Below, piece after piece: positions 26,938 through 36,573 of a DNA stretch of 64,000 nt. Position 1 is the first letter of the stretch. Every line of letters starts with the position of its first letter. The stretch covers positions 310,001 through 374,000 of the forward strand of contig CBDDKS010000006.1 of NCBI GenBank assembly GCA_965230335.1, given 5' to 3'. The notes under the pieces were generated by a model that searched no databases, was not told where the DNA came from, and saw only the letters and a program-made list of their open reading frames with translations. The position numbers were made by a program, and so were the translations under genes. Source of the stretch: CBDDKS01 sp965230335 (GTDB taxonomy: Bacteria > Pseudomonadota > Gammaproteobacteria > Enterobacterales > Kangiellaceae).

Positions 26938-27356
26938 TACATAAATCCCCTTAATGGTTTGATGTTTAACTTTTCAAAACGCTTCATAAGTCACTAAATA
27001 GTTTACAGGAACCCAATGGATTCAATTGACACACATCCTATCAATAATTTATTCAATAATTCATGATGGAATTAAAGACCAAAACGGTAGGATATGCACT
27101 TTTTACAGTGCTAAAAAATACATTTTGTTGTCTGTATCCAAAGTATTTTGAGATGTTGGTCAAAAGTGAATGAAAAATCACTCTCTATTGAGTCATCATA
27201 TATTGGGATAATTCAGCGTCAAAAAACCCTGATGATCAGACAAAATTCGATGGCGTATAATAGCAAAAGCAATACAAAAGAGGAATTCAAATGTCAGGAT
27301 TATCAAAACGATAGCGTTAAATACAATCTCAAAAAATGATTATCTCTTTGTGTTTT
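26938..27356. other. Intergenic region between ampE and aceE
   Basis: No full gene is supported. On the plus strand TATAAT (27256-27261) is followed by AGAGGA and an ATG at 27291 that opens only MSGLSKR before a TAG (27312-27314). On the minus strand the aceE promoter should lie here but no convincing hexamer pair was found. A 63-codon plus-strand frame at 27148 has no start signal and looks like chance. Confidence 0.5.
27256..27314 (+). promoter_or_regulatory. Promoter-like site with seven-codon mini-ORF
   Basis: A perfect -10 hexamer TATAAT (weak -35, TGATCA, 17 bases before) precedes AGAGGA and, seven bases on, ATG TCA GGA TTA TCA AAA CGA TAG. It faces the 3' end of ampE only 42 bases further on. 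It may be a decayed gene start, a leader peptide or a small RNA promoter. Confidence 0.3.
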
Positions 27357-28268
27357 TTAACCAAAACCTGATAAATATAAAATAGAAATCATCACGATAA
27401 ATATCCACAAACTTCGTTCTATTAAACCCATACCTTCTTCTGTCGATAAGGACTCATGGCTGTTATCACTCATCCCACCTTCATGAAGCTCACTCACTTT
27501 TATATTTGCCCCTAAACAGTCAAAGCCTGTTTGTAGCAAAATGTCTTCATTATTTTCATGCACTAAACCCACATGTTTACGAAAAGTATCAAAGCCCCGG
27601 GTAAAATTGCCCGCTAATAAAAATAACAGACCTGTAAACCGAGAAGGAATCCAATCCAGTATATGAAAGGCTTTTTGCCATAACCGGGTTATTGCCTGTT
27701 GGTTGAGAGAAGTATTGTCACTCGTCTCATCCTCACCGGAATTCATCGCTTCTTCACTGGAAATCGCGCTTTCACTGGAACAAGGATAAGCCATTTCCCG
27801 GGTTATTCGATAAACGACAACAGCAATAGGCCCCAATAAAATAAACCAGAAAATAATGGCCAAATAACCATAATGCCCTAATAACATCAATGATTTTATT
27901 TCCTTAATATTCTGTGAAGGTGGATGCTCTATAACATCATCATCATTGACTTGATGTAATGGTTTATGTGAAAGACCGGCTTCCAGAGATACCGGACCAA
28001 TACACCATGCAAAAATAACGCAGGTCACCAAAAACTCCAGAATCATTCCGGCTGTGCCTGTATGTGTGTATACCAATAATGCAGTGGCCAAGGATAATGG
28101 AATCAATATACTGGCTATAGCAATCCATGGCGTCACCGATATTCTTTGATTAAGCCATGTCAGCCAGATGGTTGCATAACGAGGTATCAGTTCGTAATGC
28201 CTAAAGCGATCTAAAGAAATAAAATAGCGTTCAGCAACCAACACAATAATAAGAATGATTAACAACAT
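27357..28268 (-). CDS. ampE: AmpE-family membrane protein
   Basis: About 303 residues with four or more hydrophobic segments, including the N-terminal MLLIILIIVLVAERYF and a C-terminal WIFIVMISILYLSG. The pattern HKPLHQVNDDD and the position next to ampD support AmpE, an inner-membrane protein linked to beta-lactamase and cell-wall recycling signalling, with unclear biochemistry. ATG 28268 is preferred over GTG 28292, since AGGGGATTTCAG lies just before it. The middle (about 175-205) is Ser/Glu-rich. Confidence 0.8.
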   Translation of the reverse strand: MLLIILIIVLVAERYFISLDRFRHYELIPRYATIWLTWLNQRISVTPWIAIASILIPLSLATALLVYTHTGTAGMILEFLVTCVIFAWCIGPVSLEAGLSHKPLHQVNDDDVIEHPPSQNIKEIKSLMLLGHYGYLAIIFWFILLGPIAVVVYRITREMAYPCSSESAISSEEAMNSGEDETSDNTSLNQQAITRLWQKAFHILDWIPSRFTGLLFLLAGNFTRGFDTFRKHVGLVHENNEDILLQTGFDCLGANIKVSELHEGGMSDNSHESLSTEEGMGLIERSLWIFIVMISILYLSGFG

Positions 28269-28415
28269 GCTGAAATCCCCTAATGTCAACACCCATGAAA
28301 CCTGAGCATCCTATCTAACCTCATGCAAGATGACAACCGTTATTCAATAATGATTCACATAGATTATCTTAGGGGCTATTAACTTTTTCTGATGAGATGA
28401 AAACCTATTGCTCTT

Positions 28416-28991
28416 TTATGATTGTTTAAGCAGACTCCATAAATAATCCCAGTCAAAACATGGTCCAGGATCTGTTTTTCTGTGTGGAGCAATGTCTGAA
28501 TGCCCAACAATATGGTCATTCAGAATGGCTGGATATAATGCCTGTATTTTTTTGATTAAATGACTTAACTGTTGATATTGAATCGGCTCGAAAGGTATAT
28601 CATCGGTCCCTTCCAGTTCAATACCAATCGAAAAATCATTACACTGCGTTTTACCACGCCAGTTGGATTCACCGGCATGCCAGGCACGATCATGACAATC
28701 AACAAATTGTATCAGCTCACCCTGTCTTCTAATAAAGAAATGGCTGGATACCTCTATACCTTTCAAGGTAGAAAAATAGTCGTGCGTCCCATAATCCAGT
28801 TTTCCCAAGAAAAAAGACTCTACGGAATTTGTTGTAAAATCACTCGGCGGCAGACTGATATTATGAATCACCAAAAGCTCGACTAAGCTCTCAGGGGGAC
28901 GAGCATTATAGTGAGGAGACGGACACCATCGATACTGAGGTAACTCTGCAAATTCAAGGTTATTCTTTAACAAGGCTTGACCTGATAACAA
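28416..28991 (-). CDS. ampD: 1,6-anhydro-N-acetylmuramyl-L-alanine amidase
   Basis: A 191-residue cytoplasmic amidase_2 protein. Zinc and catalytic residues are visible: His in VIHNISLPP, Glu in IGIELEGTDD, and H...K.D in GHSDIAPHRKTDPGPCFDW. It cleaves the peptide from anhydro-muropeptides in peptidoglycan recycling. No ATG precedes the core, so a TTG at 28991 (with GGGTTAAG upstream) or a TTG six codons later must serve as start. It is followed by ampE on the same strand. Confidence 0.9.
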   Translation of the reverse strand: MLSGQALLKNNLEFAELPQYRWCPSPHYNARPPESLVELLVIHNISLPPSDFTTNSVESFFLGKLDYGTHDYFSTLKGIEVSSHFFIRRQGELIQFVDCHDRAWHAGESNWRGKTQCNDFSIGIELEGTDDIPFEPIQYQQLSHLIKKIQALYPAILNDHIVGHSDIAPHRKTDPGPCFDWDYLWSLLKQS

Positions 28992-29068
28992 AACTTAACC
29001 CGATAACACGACATAAACTGAACCTTTATTTGTGTTATTTGAAGATACACGGGGGTAACCATATTGCT

Positions 29069-29129
29069 AGGGGCTGTTTATCTTTGACAGGTTAACCTGA
29101 ACTCGGGATAAGTTAAACCTTTTGAGCAG
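29069..29129. repeat. Dispersed extragenic repeat, copy 2
   Basis: AGGGGCTGTTTATCTTTGAC is followed by AGGTTAACCTGAACTCGGG and TTTTGAGCAG. The first half matches an arm of the 6.7 kb copy; the second matches the 9.3 and 54 kb copies. It lies between the 3' end of the DUF1631 gene and the start of ampD. A weaker trace (AGGGGCTATTAACTTTTT) begins at 28371, beyond the ampD stop. Confidence 0.75.
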
Positions 29130-29152
29130 ATTTTCTTATCCAGAATTCAGAT

Positions 29153-31579
29153 TTAATAGGTTTCTTGACGATGAACTGTTCTTAAATTGGTAATAACCGA
29201 TTCCAAAGCTCTATCAAATAATGCTGCATCATCGAGAAGCTGTACGTAGCCCATGGAAAAAGCGCTGGCTAATTCATCACGGCTAAATTCTGCAACTTTT
29301 ACTCCCGAACGATTAACAAAAACAAACTGTTTATTTGCCTGAATAAATGCAGATAGTTTGCAGCGTTCTTTATCATGACCATTCGTACAAAGCTCTAACC
29401 AAACGCCTGGTTGTAATTTATCCACTGATTGATAAGCAGGATCATCTTCTGTAATAGTCGATAATTCATCCGGTAATGTTAATATATTGTCTGACTGAGC
29501 ATCATTAGCTGATTTTTTAATATACAACTCTTCTGAAATAATGGTGTTATCAATCACCTGCGTTTTAAAAGATTGCATTTTGAAATCCTGCTCAGATAAG
29601 AACTTCTCTTTTAAGTGTTCATGTTTCTTTTCTTTTTCCGAAGGTCCTTCTAATGACACGCCATCGCCTTCATTATCATTAAGCGCCTTATCACTCAACT
29701 CTTTATTCAGAGATGTATCCGGCAACGGTGTTAAATGTATCGATAATATTTGTCGATGACATTCTTCCAGTTCTTCCAGTAACTGTGCCGTTCTAAAACT
29801 GTTAAATGAAATTTTTTGCATACCCAGCCGTAAATTTTTAATCAAGCTCGGCATAATTTTTTGTAGCTTGGTTCTTTCTTCTCCAGAAGCTTTCGGCTGT
29901 ACACTCCAAACCAAAAATTCTGCAACTTTAATGGCTTTGTCCCAACCCGCCTGATTGTCTTTTTTTAGACTTTCAAGAAACAGTACATGCGCCCAGGCTT
30001 CTTTTAAAATAAATTTTGCAGCTTCTGGAATGGCACGTTGATAACAGATTCTTCTAATTTCATTATTCACTAACTGACGGGAATTTTCTGTTCGAGCTTT
30101 ACCTTCTTCTGCTTCCTGAACACGTTTTTCCAATAAAGTGGAACGCTTAAAATCTGTCTTTTTAAATGCTTCAAAGTCATTCAATAGTCGTTCAAACAAG
30201 GTAATGTCATCATTAAATTCATTGATAACACTATCCACAATATAAGTAATGTGTTTTATCAGAGGATCTAAAATATCCCTATGGCTTGGCACCCAACCCA
30301 CACTAATAGATGCCAAACCATTGAGAAGTTTTCTCGCGGGATGACCTGATTTACTAAAAAAGTCCTTATCTACCAAAGCCACTTTTAAAATAGGTATTTG
30401 CAAACGTGCCAACAATGCCTTTATATCATTATGCACGTTTCTATCTTCCAGAACAAAATCAAATAGCATACTGACAATATCAATAACATCGTCGTTCATA
30501 TTACCAATGGAACTGCCATTCACGCGAACAGCATCTCCCGGTAAAAAATCTTTTAAGGCTTCTTTCAATTGAACAGATGACTTTAAATCAGTAACTGAAT
30601 AGCCCTGGTCCTGTTGTAAAGTCGTTAATGCTGAAACCAATTGAGGGGTATTAATGCTTTGCTGGCTATCCGGATAATAGTTTTTTCTAACGGCCAGCAA
30701 ATCCCTTAATGTATTAAAAACCTCTTCTCTTACATCCTCTTTAAATTCAGAACGTTCATAACTTTCTTCATTTGCTGAATCCTGTTCATGATGAGATTCT
30801 TTTTTATCCCGGCTCTTTTGATGCTTGATTTTACGCTTTCTTTTATGTAAATCCGGTAAAATGCCTTTATCTGCTAAATCTTCATTAATTTCACTATAAA
30901 CATCTTCTAACTTATCAATGACACAGCGTTCAAACATTTTATAAATGACTAAACGTGATTGTATTTCCAGATCAAGAGATTTAGCGCCTGCACGAAATGC
31001 CTCACAAATAAAACGAGGATCAACAGGATTACTTTGTTCACTCACATGAACAGCGGGACACAATGTATCCAAACGTGTCACGATATAATTTAAACCAACG
31101 TGATAATTTGTCCGCGCTTTGTTCACCATGGCATCAATGGCTAAATCTTCCTCCAAAGCATCTTCATCAACCAGGGCAATATTGTCCATAGAAAAACTTT
31201 CAATATTATCGGTTACCAGAAAACGCTCATCTAAAGCCAGTTGTGATAAAAAGGCCGATTCAATTTCCTGTTTAAATCGATTGACAAAACCTTTACGCTT
31301 AATTCTCAATAAACGCATCGAATCAAAAAATGTCACTTGATTAGAACGGTCAGCCATATCAAACAAATGATCATCCGCTGTATTTAACATGGCGTTCAAT
31401 AACGTTTCCAATTCCCTAATAGCCAGTTCCTTCACATTTTGAACAGTCGCTGATAGTGTTAATCGGTTACCCTGATTAAACCCACCTTCTTCAGGAGAAA
31501 AAAACGATTGTCCCTCAGTCGCGTGTTCTTTAAATTCTTGGGTACCGGAAAACCGCACCACGTGTGAATCATTTTTCAC
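29153..31579 (-). CDS. DUF1631 family protein
   Basis: An 808-residue protein matching the long DUF1631 family of gammaproteobacteria (sometimes mislabelled thymidine phosphorylase). It is largely helical and acidic, with a Lys/Glu-rich hydrophilic stretch (about 250-290). The C-terminal ~90 residues (LQPGVWLELCTNGHDKERCKLSAF...FVFVNRSGVKV) look like a PilZ-type beta-barrel, hinting at c-di-GMP or a partner protein, though PilZ arginines are not evident. The start is GTG with GAGG about 10 bases upstream. Function unknown. Divergent from nadC. Confidence 0.75.
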   Translation of the reverse strand: MKNDSHVVRFSGTQEFKEHATEGQSFFSPEEGGFNQGNRLTLSATVQNVKELAIRELETLLNAMLNTADDHLFDMADRSNQVTFFDSMRLLRIKRKGFVNRFKQEIESAFLSQLALDERFLVTDNIESFSMDNIALVDEDALEEDLAIDAMVNKARTNYHVGLNYIVTRLDTLCPAVHVSEQSNPVDPRFICEAFRAGAKSLDLEIQSRLVIYKMFERCVIDKLEDVYSEINEDLADKGILPDLHKRKRKIKHQKSRDKKESHHEQDSANEESYERSEFKEDVREEVFNTLRDLLAVRKNYYPDSQQSINTPQLVSALTTLQQDQGYSVTDLKSSVQLKEALKDFLPGDAVRVNGSSIGNMNDDVIDIVSMLFDFVLEDRNVHNDIKALLARLQIPILKVALVDKDFFSKSGHPARKLLNGLASISVGWVPSHRDILDPLIKHITYIVDSVINEFNDDITLFERLLNDFEAFKKTDFKRSTLLEKRVQEAEEGKARTENSRQLVNNEIRRICYQRAIPEAAKFILKEAWAHVLFLESLKKDNQAGWDKAIKVAEFLVWSVQPKASGEERTKLQKIMPSLIKNLRLGMQKISFNSFRTAQLLEELEECHRQILSIHLTPLPDTSLNKELSDKALNDNEGDGVSLEGPSEKEKKHEHLKEKFLSEQDFKMQSFKTQVIDNTIISEELYIKKSANDAQSDNILTLPDELSTITEDDPAYQSVDKLQPGVWLELCTNGHDKERCKLSAFIQANKQFVFVNRSGVKVAEFSRDELASAFSMGYVQLLDDAALFDRALESVITNLRTVHRQETY

Positions 31580-31781
31580 GTAGGATACCTCGGTATATCA
31601 TGATGTTGTCGTTGTAGAAAGCTGCTAGTACATTTAAAGTTAGTCAAGGATTGGAAATTGCGATGTGAACCACATCACAAAACGAGACATTTCTATTCAT
31701 TTATTTGGTAAAAAGTGCTTACTATGTCACACTGATGACACTCAAAGCAATCCTTGACAACAGAGCCTAAATCCAAAATGG

Positions 31782-32711
31782 ATGTTGAATGAACCTTTCA
31801 GTAAAAATATGACTCACCATATCCCAAAACATCTTTCCAGTATTATCCAAAAGAACGTCAAAATGGCATTAATAGAAGATTTATCCCTAAATATTGATGC
31901 GACTTCTTTTGGGGCCAACCTACAAGAAAGCGATCTCACAGCACAATTGATTCCTTCTTCACAAATTGCTACGGCAGAGATGATCACCAGAGAACCCATG
32001 ATCCTGTGCGGTATTCCCTGGGTTAACGCTACTTTTCAACAATTGGATAACTCTATTAAGATCGATTGGTTATTTGATGAAGGCGATAAGATAGAAGCCA
32101 ATCAAAAAATTTTGCAGTTACAAGGCCCTGCGCGTGCCTTGCTAACCGGTGAACGTACTGCCATGAATTTCTTACAAACTTTATCGGCTACAGCCACAAC
32201 AACCCGATTATATGTCGACCACCTCAATCATCCACACTGCCAATTGCTGGATACCCGAAAAACACTACCTGGCTTACGTCAGGCACAAAAATACGCGGTG
32301 ACAATCGGTGGAGGGCATAATCATCGTATGGGCTTATTCGATGCCTTTCTGATTAAAGAGAATCATATTTTATGTAGCGGTGGTATTACTCAGGCTGTTC
32401 AGCAGGCAAAACTCATAGCCCCGAATAAACCTGTCGAAATTGAAGTTGAAGATCTTAAGGAATTACAGGAAAGCCTGGATGCCAAAGCAGATATTGTTAT
32501 GTTGGACAATTTTGATATCAATCAATTAAAACAAGCGGTTAGCCTTAATAAAAATCATCCCTCCCCTGCCAAACTCGAAGCTTCTGGCAATATTTCTCTG
32601 CAAACCCTGCATCAAATCGCCAATACTGGCGTTGATTTTATATCCGTAGGTGCACTCACCAAACATATTACAGCCATTGATTTGAGCTTACGAGTCCAGC
32701 TAAAACAATAG
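31782..32711 (+). CDS. nadC: Nicotinate-nucleotide pyrophosphorylase (carboxylating)
   Basis: A 309-residue quinolinate phosphoribosyltransferase. Family motifs: LTGERTAMNFLQTLS, LDTRKTLPGLRQAQKYAVTIGGGHNHRMGLFDAFLIKENH, EIEVEDLKELQ, and VGALTKH near the end. It converts quinolinate and PRPP to nicotinate mononucleotide in NAD synthesis. The start could be ATG 31782 or ATG 31809; neither has a strong ribosome site. It is alone on its strand here, followed by the pilA promoter region. Confidence 0.93.
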   Translation: MLNEPFSKNMTHHIPKHLSSIIQKNVKMALIEDLSLNIDATSFGANLQESDLTAQLIPSSQIATAEMITREPMILCGIPWVNATFQQLDNSIKIDWLFDEGDKIEANQKILQLQGPARALLTGERTAMNFLQTLSATATTTRLYVDHLNHPHCQLLDTRKTLPGLRQAQKYAVTIGGGHNHRMGLFDAFLIKENHILCSGGITQAVQQAKLIAPNKPVEIEVEDLKELQESLDAKADIVMLDNFDINQLKQAVSLNKNHPSPAKLEASGNISLQTLHQIANTGVDFISVGALTKHITAIDLSLRVQLKQ

Positions 32712-32903
32712 AATCTTTTGATCTTTGCTATTTTCTTAAACTGAACTGACAAAAATCGTCACATTACTGACGTAATGGGTCAATTTTGACACATCTTGTC
32801 ACAATTTAATGCCATAAAATATATTCATTAAACTCAATTTAATATATTACTATATTTTATAAAACAATAACTTACTCATATTTTTAGAATGATTAACCAC
32901 GTT

Positions 32904-32919
32904 TGGCATAAAGCATGCT
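32904..32919 (+). promoter_or_regulatory. Sigma-54 promoter of pilA
   Basis: TGGCATAAAGCATGCT matches the -24/-12 pattern TGGCAC-N5-TTGC with GG and GC exactly 12 bases apart and only minor changes. It lies about 80 bases before the pilA start. In Pseudomonas and relatives PilR and sigma-54 drive pilA from such a site; no pilSR genes are in the window. Confidence 0.65.
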
Positions 32920-33000
32920 TAACAAATAGCGATGTTTAAGAAAGCAACCCCAAACGCTAGTTAACCACTTTATCAACCAACCTCTTGTAGGAGAGACTCT

Positions 33001-33444
33001 ATGAAAAAAGTACAATCAGGTTTTACCCTTATTGAATTAATGATTGTTGTTGCAATCATTGGTATTTTGGCAGCGGTAGCATTACCAGCCTATCAAGACT
33101 ATACAATTCGAGCCAAAGTTTCTGAAGGTTTAACGTTAGCCTCTGCAGCAAAAGCAGCAGTCACAGAAACCAATGCAGCAACAGGCGCATTTCCAGCTAC
33201 AAATGGAGCAGCTGGCTTACCTGCAGCTACTGATATTTCTGGTGATTCGATTACGTCAATCACTGTTGGTGCAGGTGGAGTTATTTCAATTTTAACAGCA
33301 GGTACTTTAGGTGGTGACCCAAGCATGAATGCTCAGACAATTACACTTACACCCACAGCAACTCCAGGTGCTGTTACTTGGGCATGTGCAATAGGTGGTG
33401 ATTCTACTAGATATAAGTATGTGCCAGCAGATTGTCGTAACTAA
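33001..33444 (+). CDS. pilA: Type IV major pilin
   Basis: A 147-residue type IVa pilin. The class III leader MKKVQSG is cut before F in FTLIELMIVVAIIGILAAVA, with Glu at mature position 5. The C-terminal disulfide loop is bracketed by WACAIGG and ADCRN. PilD (downstream) would process and methylate it, and PilB/PilC assemble it. GTAGGAGAG lies directly before the ATG. It sits behind a sigma-54-type promoter and ahead of a strong terminator, so it is expressed separately from pilBCD. Alanine-rich variable region in the middle. Confidence 0.95.
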   Translation: MKKVQSGFTLIELMIVVAIIGILAAVALPAYQDYTIRAKVSEGLTLASAAKAAVTETNAATGAFPATNGAAGLPAATDISGDSITSITVGAGGVISILTAGTLGGDPSMNAQTITLTPTATPGAVTWACAIGGDSTRYKYVPADCRN

Positions 33445-33459
33445 CACTAAGTTAGTAAC

Positions 33460-33503
33460 AAAATATAAAAAAAGTGGGCATCAGCCCACTTTTTTTATAT
33501 TTT
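33460..33503. terminator. Intrinsic terminator of pilA
   Basis: Two perfect 20-base arms (33460-33479, 33484-33503) with an ATCA loop. The G+C core GTGGGC/GCCCAC is followed by seven T. Confidence 0.92.
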
Positions 33504-33593
33504 GCTATCTTGTTCGCACTGAACTGCGGGCAATTTAGCTTAAAACATGCTATAACTTACGGATAACATTCATAATTTTAACATCATTGTTTT

Positions 33594-35306
33594 ATGTCGT
33601 TAGCACAGTCAAATATTTCATTGAATGGTTTAGCCAGATACATGGTGAGTCATCAGTTATTATCGGAAGAAATCGCTGTTGAACTTTCCGGTTCTGCGAC
33701 AAAAACCAAAACCCCTTTCATTAAACTCTTACTGGAAGAAAAACACTGCTCTGCCCAAGAAGTTGCTACTGCGGCTTCTGTTGAATTCGGTATTCCTTTA
33801 TTTGATCTGAATGCCATTGATTATGAAGTACTGCCTAAAGAAGTCATCGACGAAAAGCTGATCCGAAAGCACCATGCACTGCCTCTTTTTAAAAGAGGTA
33901 AACGATTGTTTGTTGCTGTCTATGATCCAACCAATTTGCTGGCTGTTGATGAGTTTCAGTTTCACAGCAAACTCACCGTAGAAACCGTACTTGCAGAATA
34001 CGACAAGTTAGGCAAATACATTGATAAATTTATTGATGATCAGGAAAGCCAAAACCTGTCTGAATTTGATGATGCTGATCTGGATAATCTGGATATTGAA
34101 AGTGGTGAAAAAGAAGAAAAGGATGAAGGTGGCACAGATGCTGATGACGCACCCATTGTTCGCTTTGTGAATAAAATTTTATTGGATGCCATTAAAAAAG
34201 GGGCTTCTGATTTACATTTTGAGCCCTATGAAAAATCCTACCGTGTACGTTTTCGTATCGATGGTATTTTGCACGAAGTATCAGGACCACCCATTAATCT
34301 ATCCAGCCGTATTGCTGCCCGCCTGAAAGTCATGTCGCGCCTGGATATTTCTGAACGTCGTGTACCACAGGATGGTCGCATAAAACTCAAGCTTTCCAAA
34401 AATAAAGCCATTGATTTTCGTGTCAGCACCTTACCCACTTTATTTGGCGAAAAGATCGTCATGCGGATACTCGATCCTTCCAGTGCCATGTTAGGTATCG
34501 AAGTATTGGGTTATGAACCGGAGCAAAGGGAACTATTTGAAAATGCCCTCTTTAAACCTCAAGGCATGGTATTGGTAACCGGTCCTACAGGAAGTGGTAA
34601 AACCGTTTCTCTATATACTGGCGTGAATATGCTCAATAAACCTGAAACCAATATTTCCACAGCTGAAGATCCTGTCGAAATCAATTTGGCAGGTGTCAAT
34701 CAGGTTAATGTCAATCCTAAAGCAGGACTCGATTTTTCGTCCGCCCTAAGAGCTTTCTTACGTCAGGATCCCGATGTCATTCTAGTGGGCGAGATTCGAG
34801 ATCTGGAAACCGCCGAAATCGCCATAAAAGCCGCTCAGACAGGCCATATGGTGTTATCCACTCTCCATACTAATAGTGCTCCGGAAACCCTTACTCGACT
34901 GGTCAATATGGGTGTGCAGCCTTTTAATATCGCAACCAGTGTTAACCTGGTGATTGCACAGCGACTGGCCCGTCGATTATGTGAAGTCTGCAAGAAAAAG
35001 TCAGATATTCCCAAAGAGGCACAAATTCAAGCTGGTTTTGATGAAGAATCCATAGGAAACTTTGAAATTTTTGAACCCGTCGGTTGCGATCAATGCACAA
35101 ACGGCTATAAAGGTAGAGTAGGCATTTATCAAGTGATGCCTGTAACAGAAGAGATGGGACGTATTATTATGGAAGGTGGTAATGCGATTGATATTGCTGA
35201 TCAGGCATCTAAAGACGGTGTCAATGATCTTCGACAATCGGGGCTATTAAAAATCCAGCAGGGTATTACTTCCCTTGCGGAAATTAACCGAGTAACGCAG
35301 GATTAA
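33594..35306 (+). CDS. pilB: Type IV pilus assembly ATPase
   Basis: A 570-residue secretion ATPase. N-terminal MshE-like/T2SSE_N domains lead to the ATPase with Walker A GPTGSGKT from residue 330, Asp box, Walker B DPDVILVGEIRD and His box TGHMVLSTLHTNSA. A zinc tetracysteine (CEVCKK and CDQC) lies near 465-502, typical of PilB. It powers pilus extension. An acidic linker (about 160-185) separates the domains. Followed by pilC after four bases. Confidence 0.95.
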   Translation: MSLAQSNISLNGLARYMVSHQLLSEEIAVELSGSATKTKTPFIKLLLEEKHCSAQEVATAASVEFGIPLFDLNAIDYEVLPKEVIDEKLIRKHHALPLFKRGKRLFVAVYDPTNLLAVDEFQFHSKLTVETVLAEYDKLGKYIDKFIDDQESQNLSEFDDADLDNLDIESGEKEEKDEGGTDADDAPIVRFVNKILLDAIKKGASDLHFEPYEKSYRVRFRIDGILHEVSGPPINLSSRIAARLKVMSRLDISERRVPQDGRIKLKLSKNKAIDFRVSTLPTLFGEKIVMRILDPSSAMLGIEVLGYEPEQRELFENALFKPQGMVLVTGPTGSGKTVSLYTGVNMLNKPETNISTAEDPVEINLAGVNQVNVNPKAGLDFSSALRAFLRQDPDVILVGEIRDLETAEIAIKAAQTGHMVLSTLHTNSAPETLTRLVNMGVQPFNIATSVNLVIAQRLARRLCEVCKKKSDIPKEAQIQAGFDEESIGNFEIFEPVGCDQCTNGYKGRVGIYQVMPVTEEMGRIIMEGGNAIDIADQASKDGVNDLRQSGLLKIQQGITSLAEINRVTQD

Positions 35307-35310
35307 CCTT

Positions 35311-36573
35311 ATGGCAACTACAGCAACAGTAAGAAAACAAAGTGCTCAAAAGAAAACAAAAACCAAAGCTAAGGTACTGATTTATACCTATACCGGTGTT
35401 GATAAAAAAGGCAACCAGGTGAAAGGTGAATTAAGTGCTGATACCCCTGCATTAGCCAAAGCACAGTTAAGAAAACAGGGTATTATTCCTAAAAAAGTTG
35501 CCAAAAAATCCAAACCTTTATTAGGAAGCGGAAAAAAACCGATTAAACCTGTTGATATTGCCATTATGTCACGCCAACTGGCGACCATGATGAAAGCCGG
35601 TGTGCCTCTGGTACAATCTTTTGATATTATCGGTAAAGGCAACGAAAAACCCTCTGTATCAGATTTAGTTTATTCAATTAAATCTGATGTTGAATCAGGC
35701 ACATCCCTTGGAGAAAGCCTTAGAAAACACCCTAAATATTTTGACGATCTTTACTGTGATCTTGTTGCCGCTGGTGAACAATCCGGTGCATTGGAAGGTA
35801 TGCTGGATCGTATTGCCACCTATAAAGAAAAAACCGAAGCTTTAAAATCAAAAATAAAAAAAGCACTCTTCTACCCCATAGCCGTTGTCTTAGTTGCTGT
35901 TATTGTGACAGCCATTCTTCTAATTTTTGTTGTTCCTCAGTTTAAAAATATTTTTGAAGGCTTTGGTGCTGAATTACCTGCATTTACTACTATGGTTATT
36001 AATTTATCTGAATGGATGCAGTCTTATTGGTATATTGCATTATTTACTGCTATTGGTTTTGGTATGGGTTATTCCAGAGCTTTATTCCACTCAGAAAAAC
36101 TAAGAAACTGGCAAGATAGAATAGTTTTAAAATTACCTGTAATTGGTGGCATTCTCAATAAAGCTGCCGTTGCCCGTTTTGCCCGTACTTTATCTACCAC
36201 TTTTGCAGCAGGTGTGCCTTTAGTTGAAGCCCTTGAATCAGCAGCAGGAGCTTCGGGTAATGTTGTCTATCGAACGGGCTTACTCAAAATTCGTGATGAT
36301 GTGATGACGGGGATGCAAATGAATGTCTCCATGGTCTCCACTGGATTATTCCCCAACATGGTCAATCAAATGGTTGCCATTGGAGAAGAATCCGGTTCTG
36401 TTGATGCTATGCTAAGTAAAATTGCTGATATTTATGAACAGGAAGTGGATGACGCTGTTGATGGACTTAGCTCATTACTAGAGCCTATCATTATGGTTGT
36501 ATTAGGCATCTTGGTTGGTGGTTTGATTGTTGCCATGTACTTACCTATCTTCCAATTAGGTCAAGTTGTGTAA
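35311..36573 (+). CDS. pilC: Type IV pilus inner-membrane platform protein
   Basis: A 420-residue GspF/PilC-family protein with two T2SSF repeats (each about 125 residues, beginning IMSRQLATMMKAGVPLVQSF and FARTLSTTFAAGVPLVEAL) and three membrane segments. It couples PilB to the growing pilus. The N-terminus has a Lys/Thr-rich tail. Start follows pilB by four bases; its stop overlaps the pilD ATG by one base (TAATG). Confidence 0.95.
   Translation: MATTATVRKQSAQKKTKTKAKVLIYTYTGVDKKGNQVKGELSADTPALAKAQLRKQGIIPKKVAKKSKPLLGSGKKPIKPVDIAIMSRQLATMMKAGVPLVQSFDIIGKGNEKPSVSDLVYSIKSDVESGTSLGESLRKHPKYFDDLYCDLVAAGEQSGALEGMLDRIATYKEKTEALKSKIKKALFYPIAVVLVAVIVTAILLIFVVPQFKNIFEGFGAELPAFTTMVINLSEWMQSYWYIALFTAIGFGMGYSRALFHSEKLRNWQDRIVLKLPVIGGILNKAAVARFARTLSTTFAAGVPLVEALESAAGASGNVVYRTGLLKIRDDVMTGMQMNVSMVSTGLFPNMVNQMVAIGEESGSVDAMLSKIADIYEQEVDDAVDGLSSLLEPIIMVVLGILVGGLIVAMYLPIFQLGQVV

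Noticed and set aside
27148..27339. 63-codon plus-strand frame between ampE and aceE
   Set aside because: No ribosome site at its ATG, unbiased amino-acid composition, and it runs through the promoter-like site at 27256; treated as chance.
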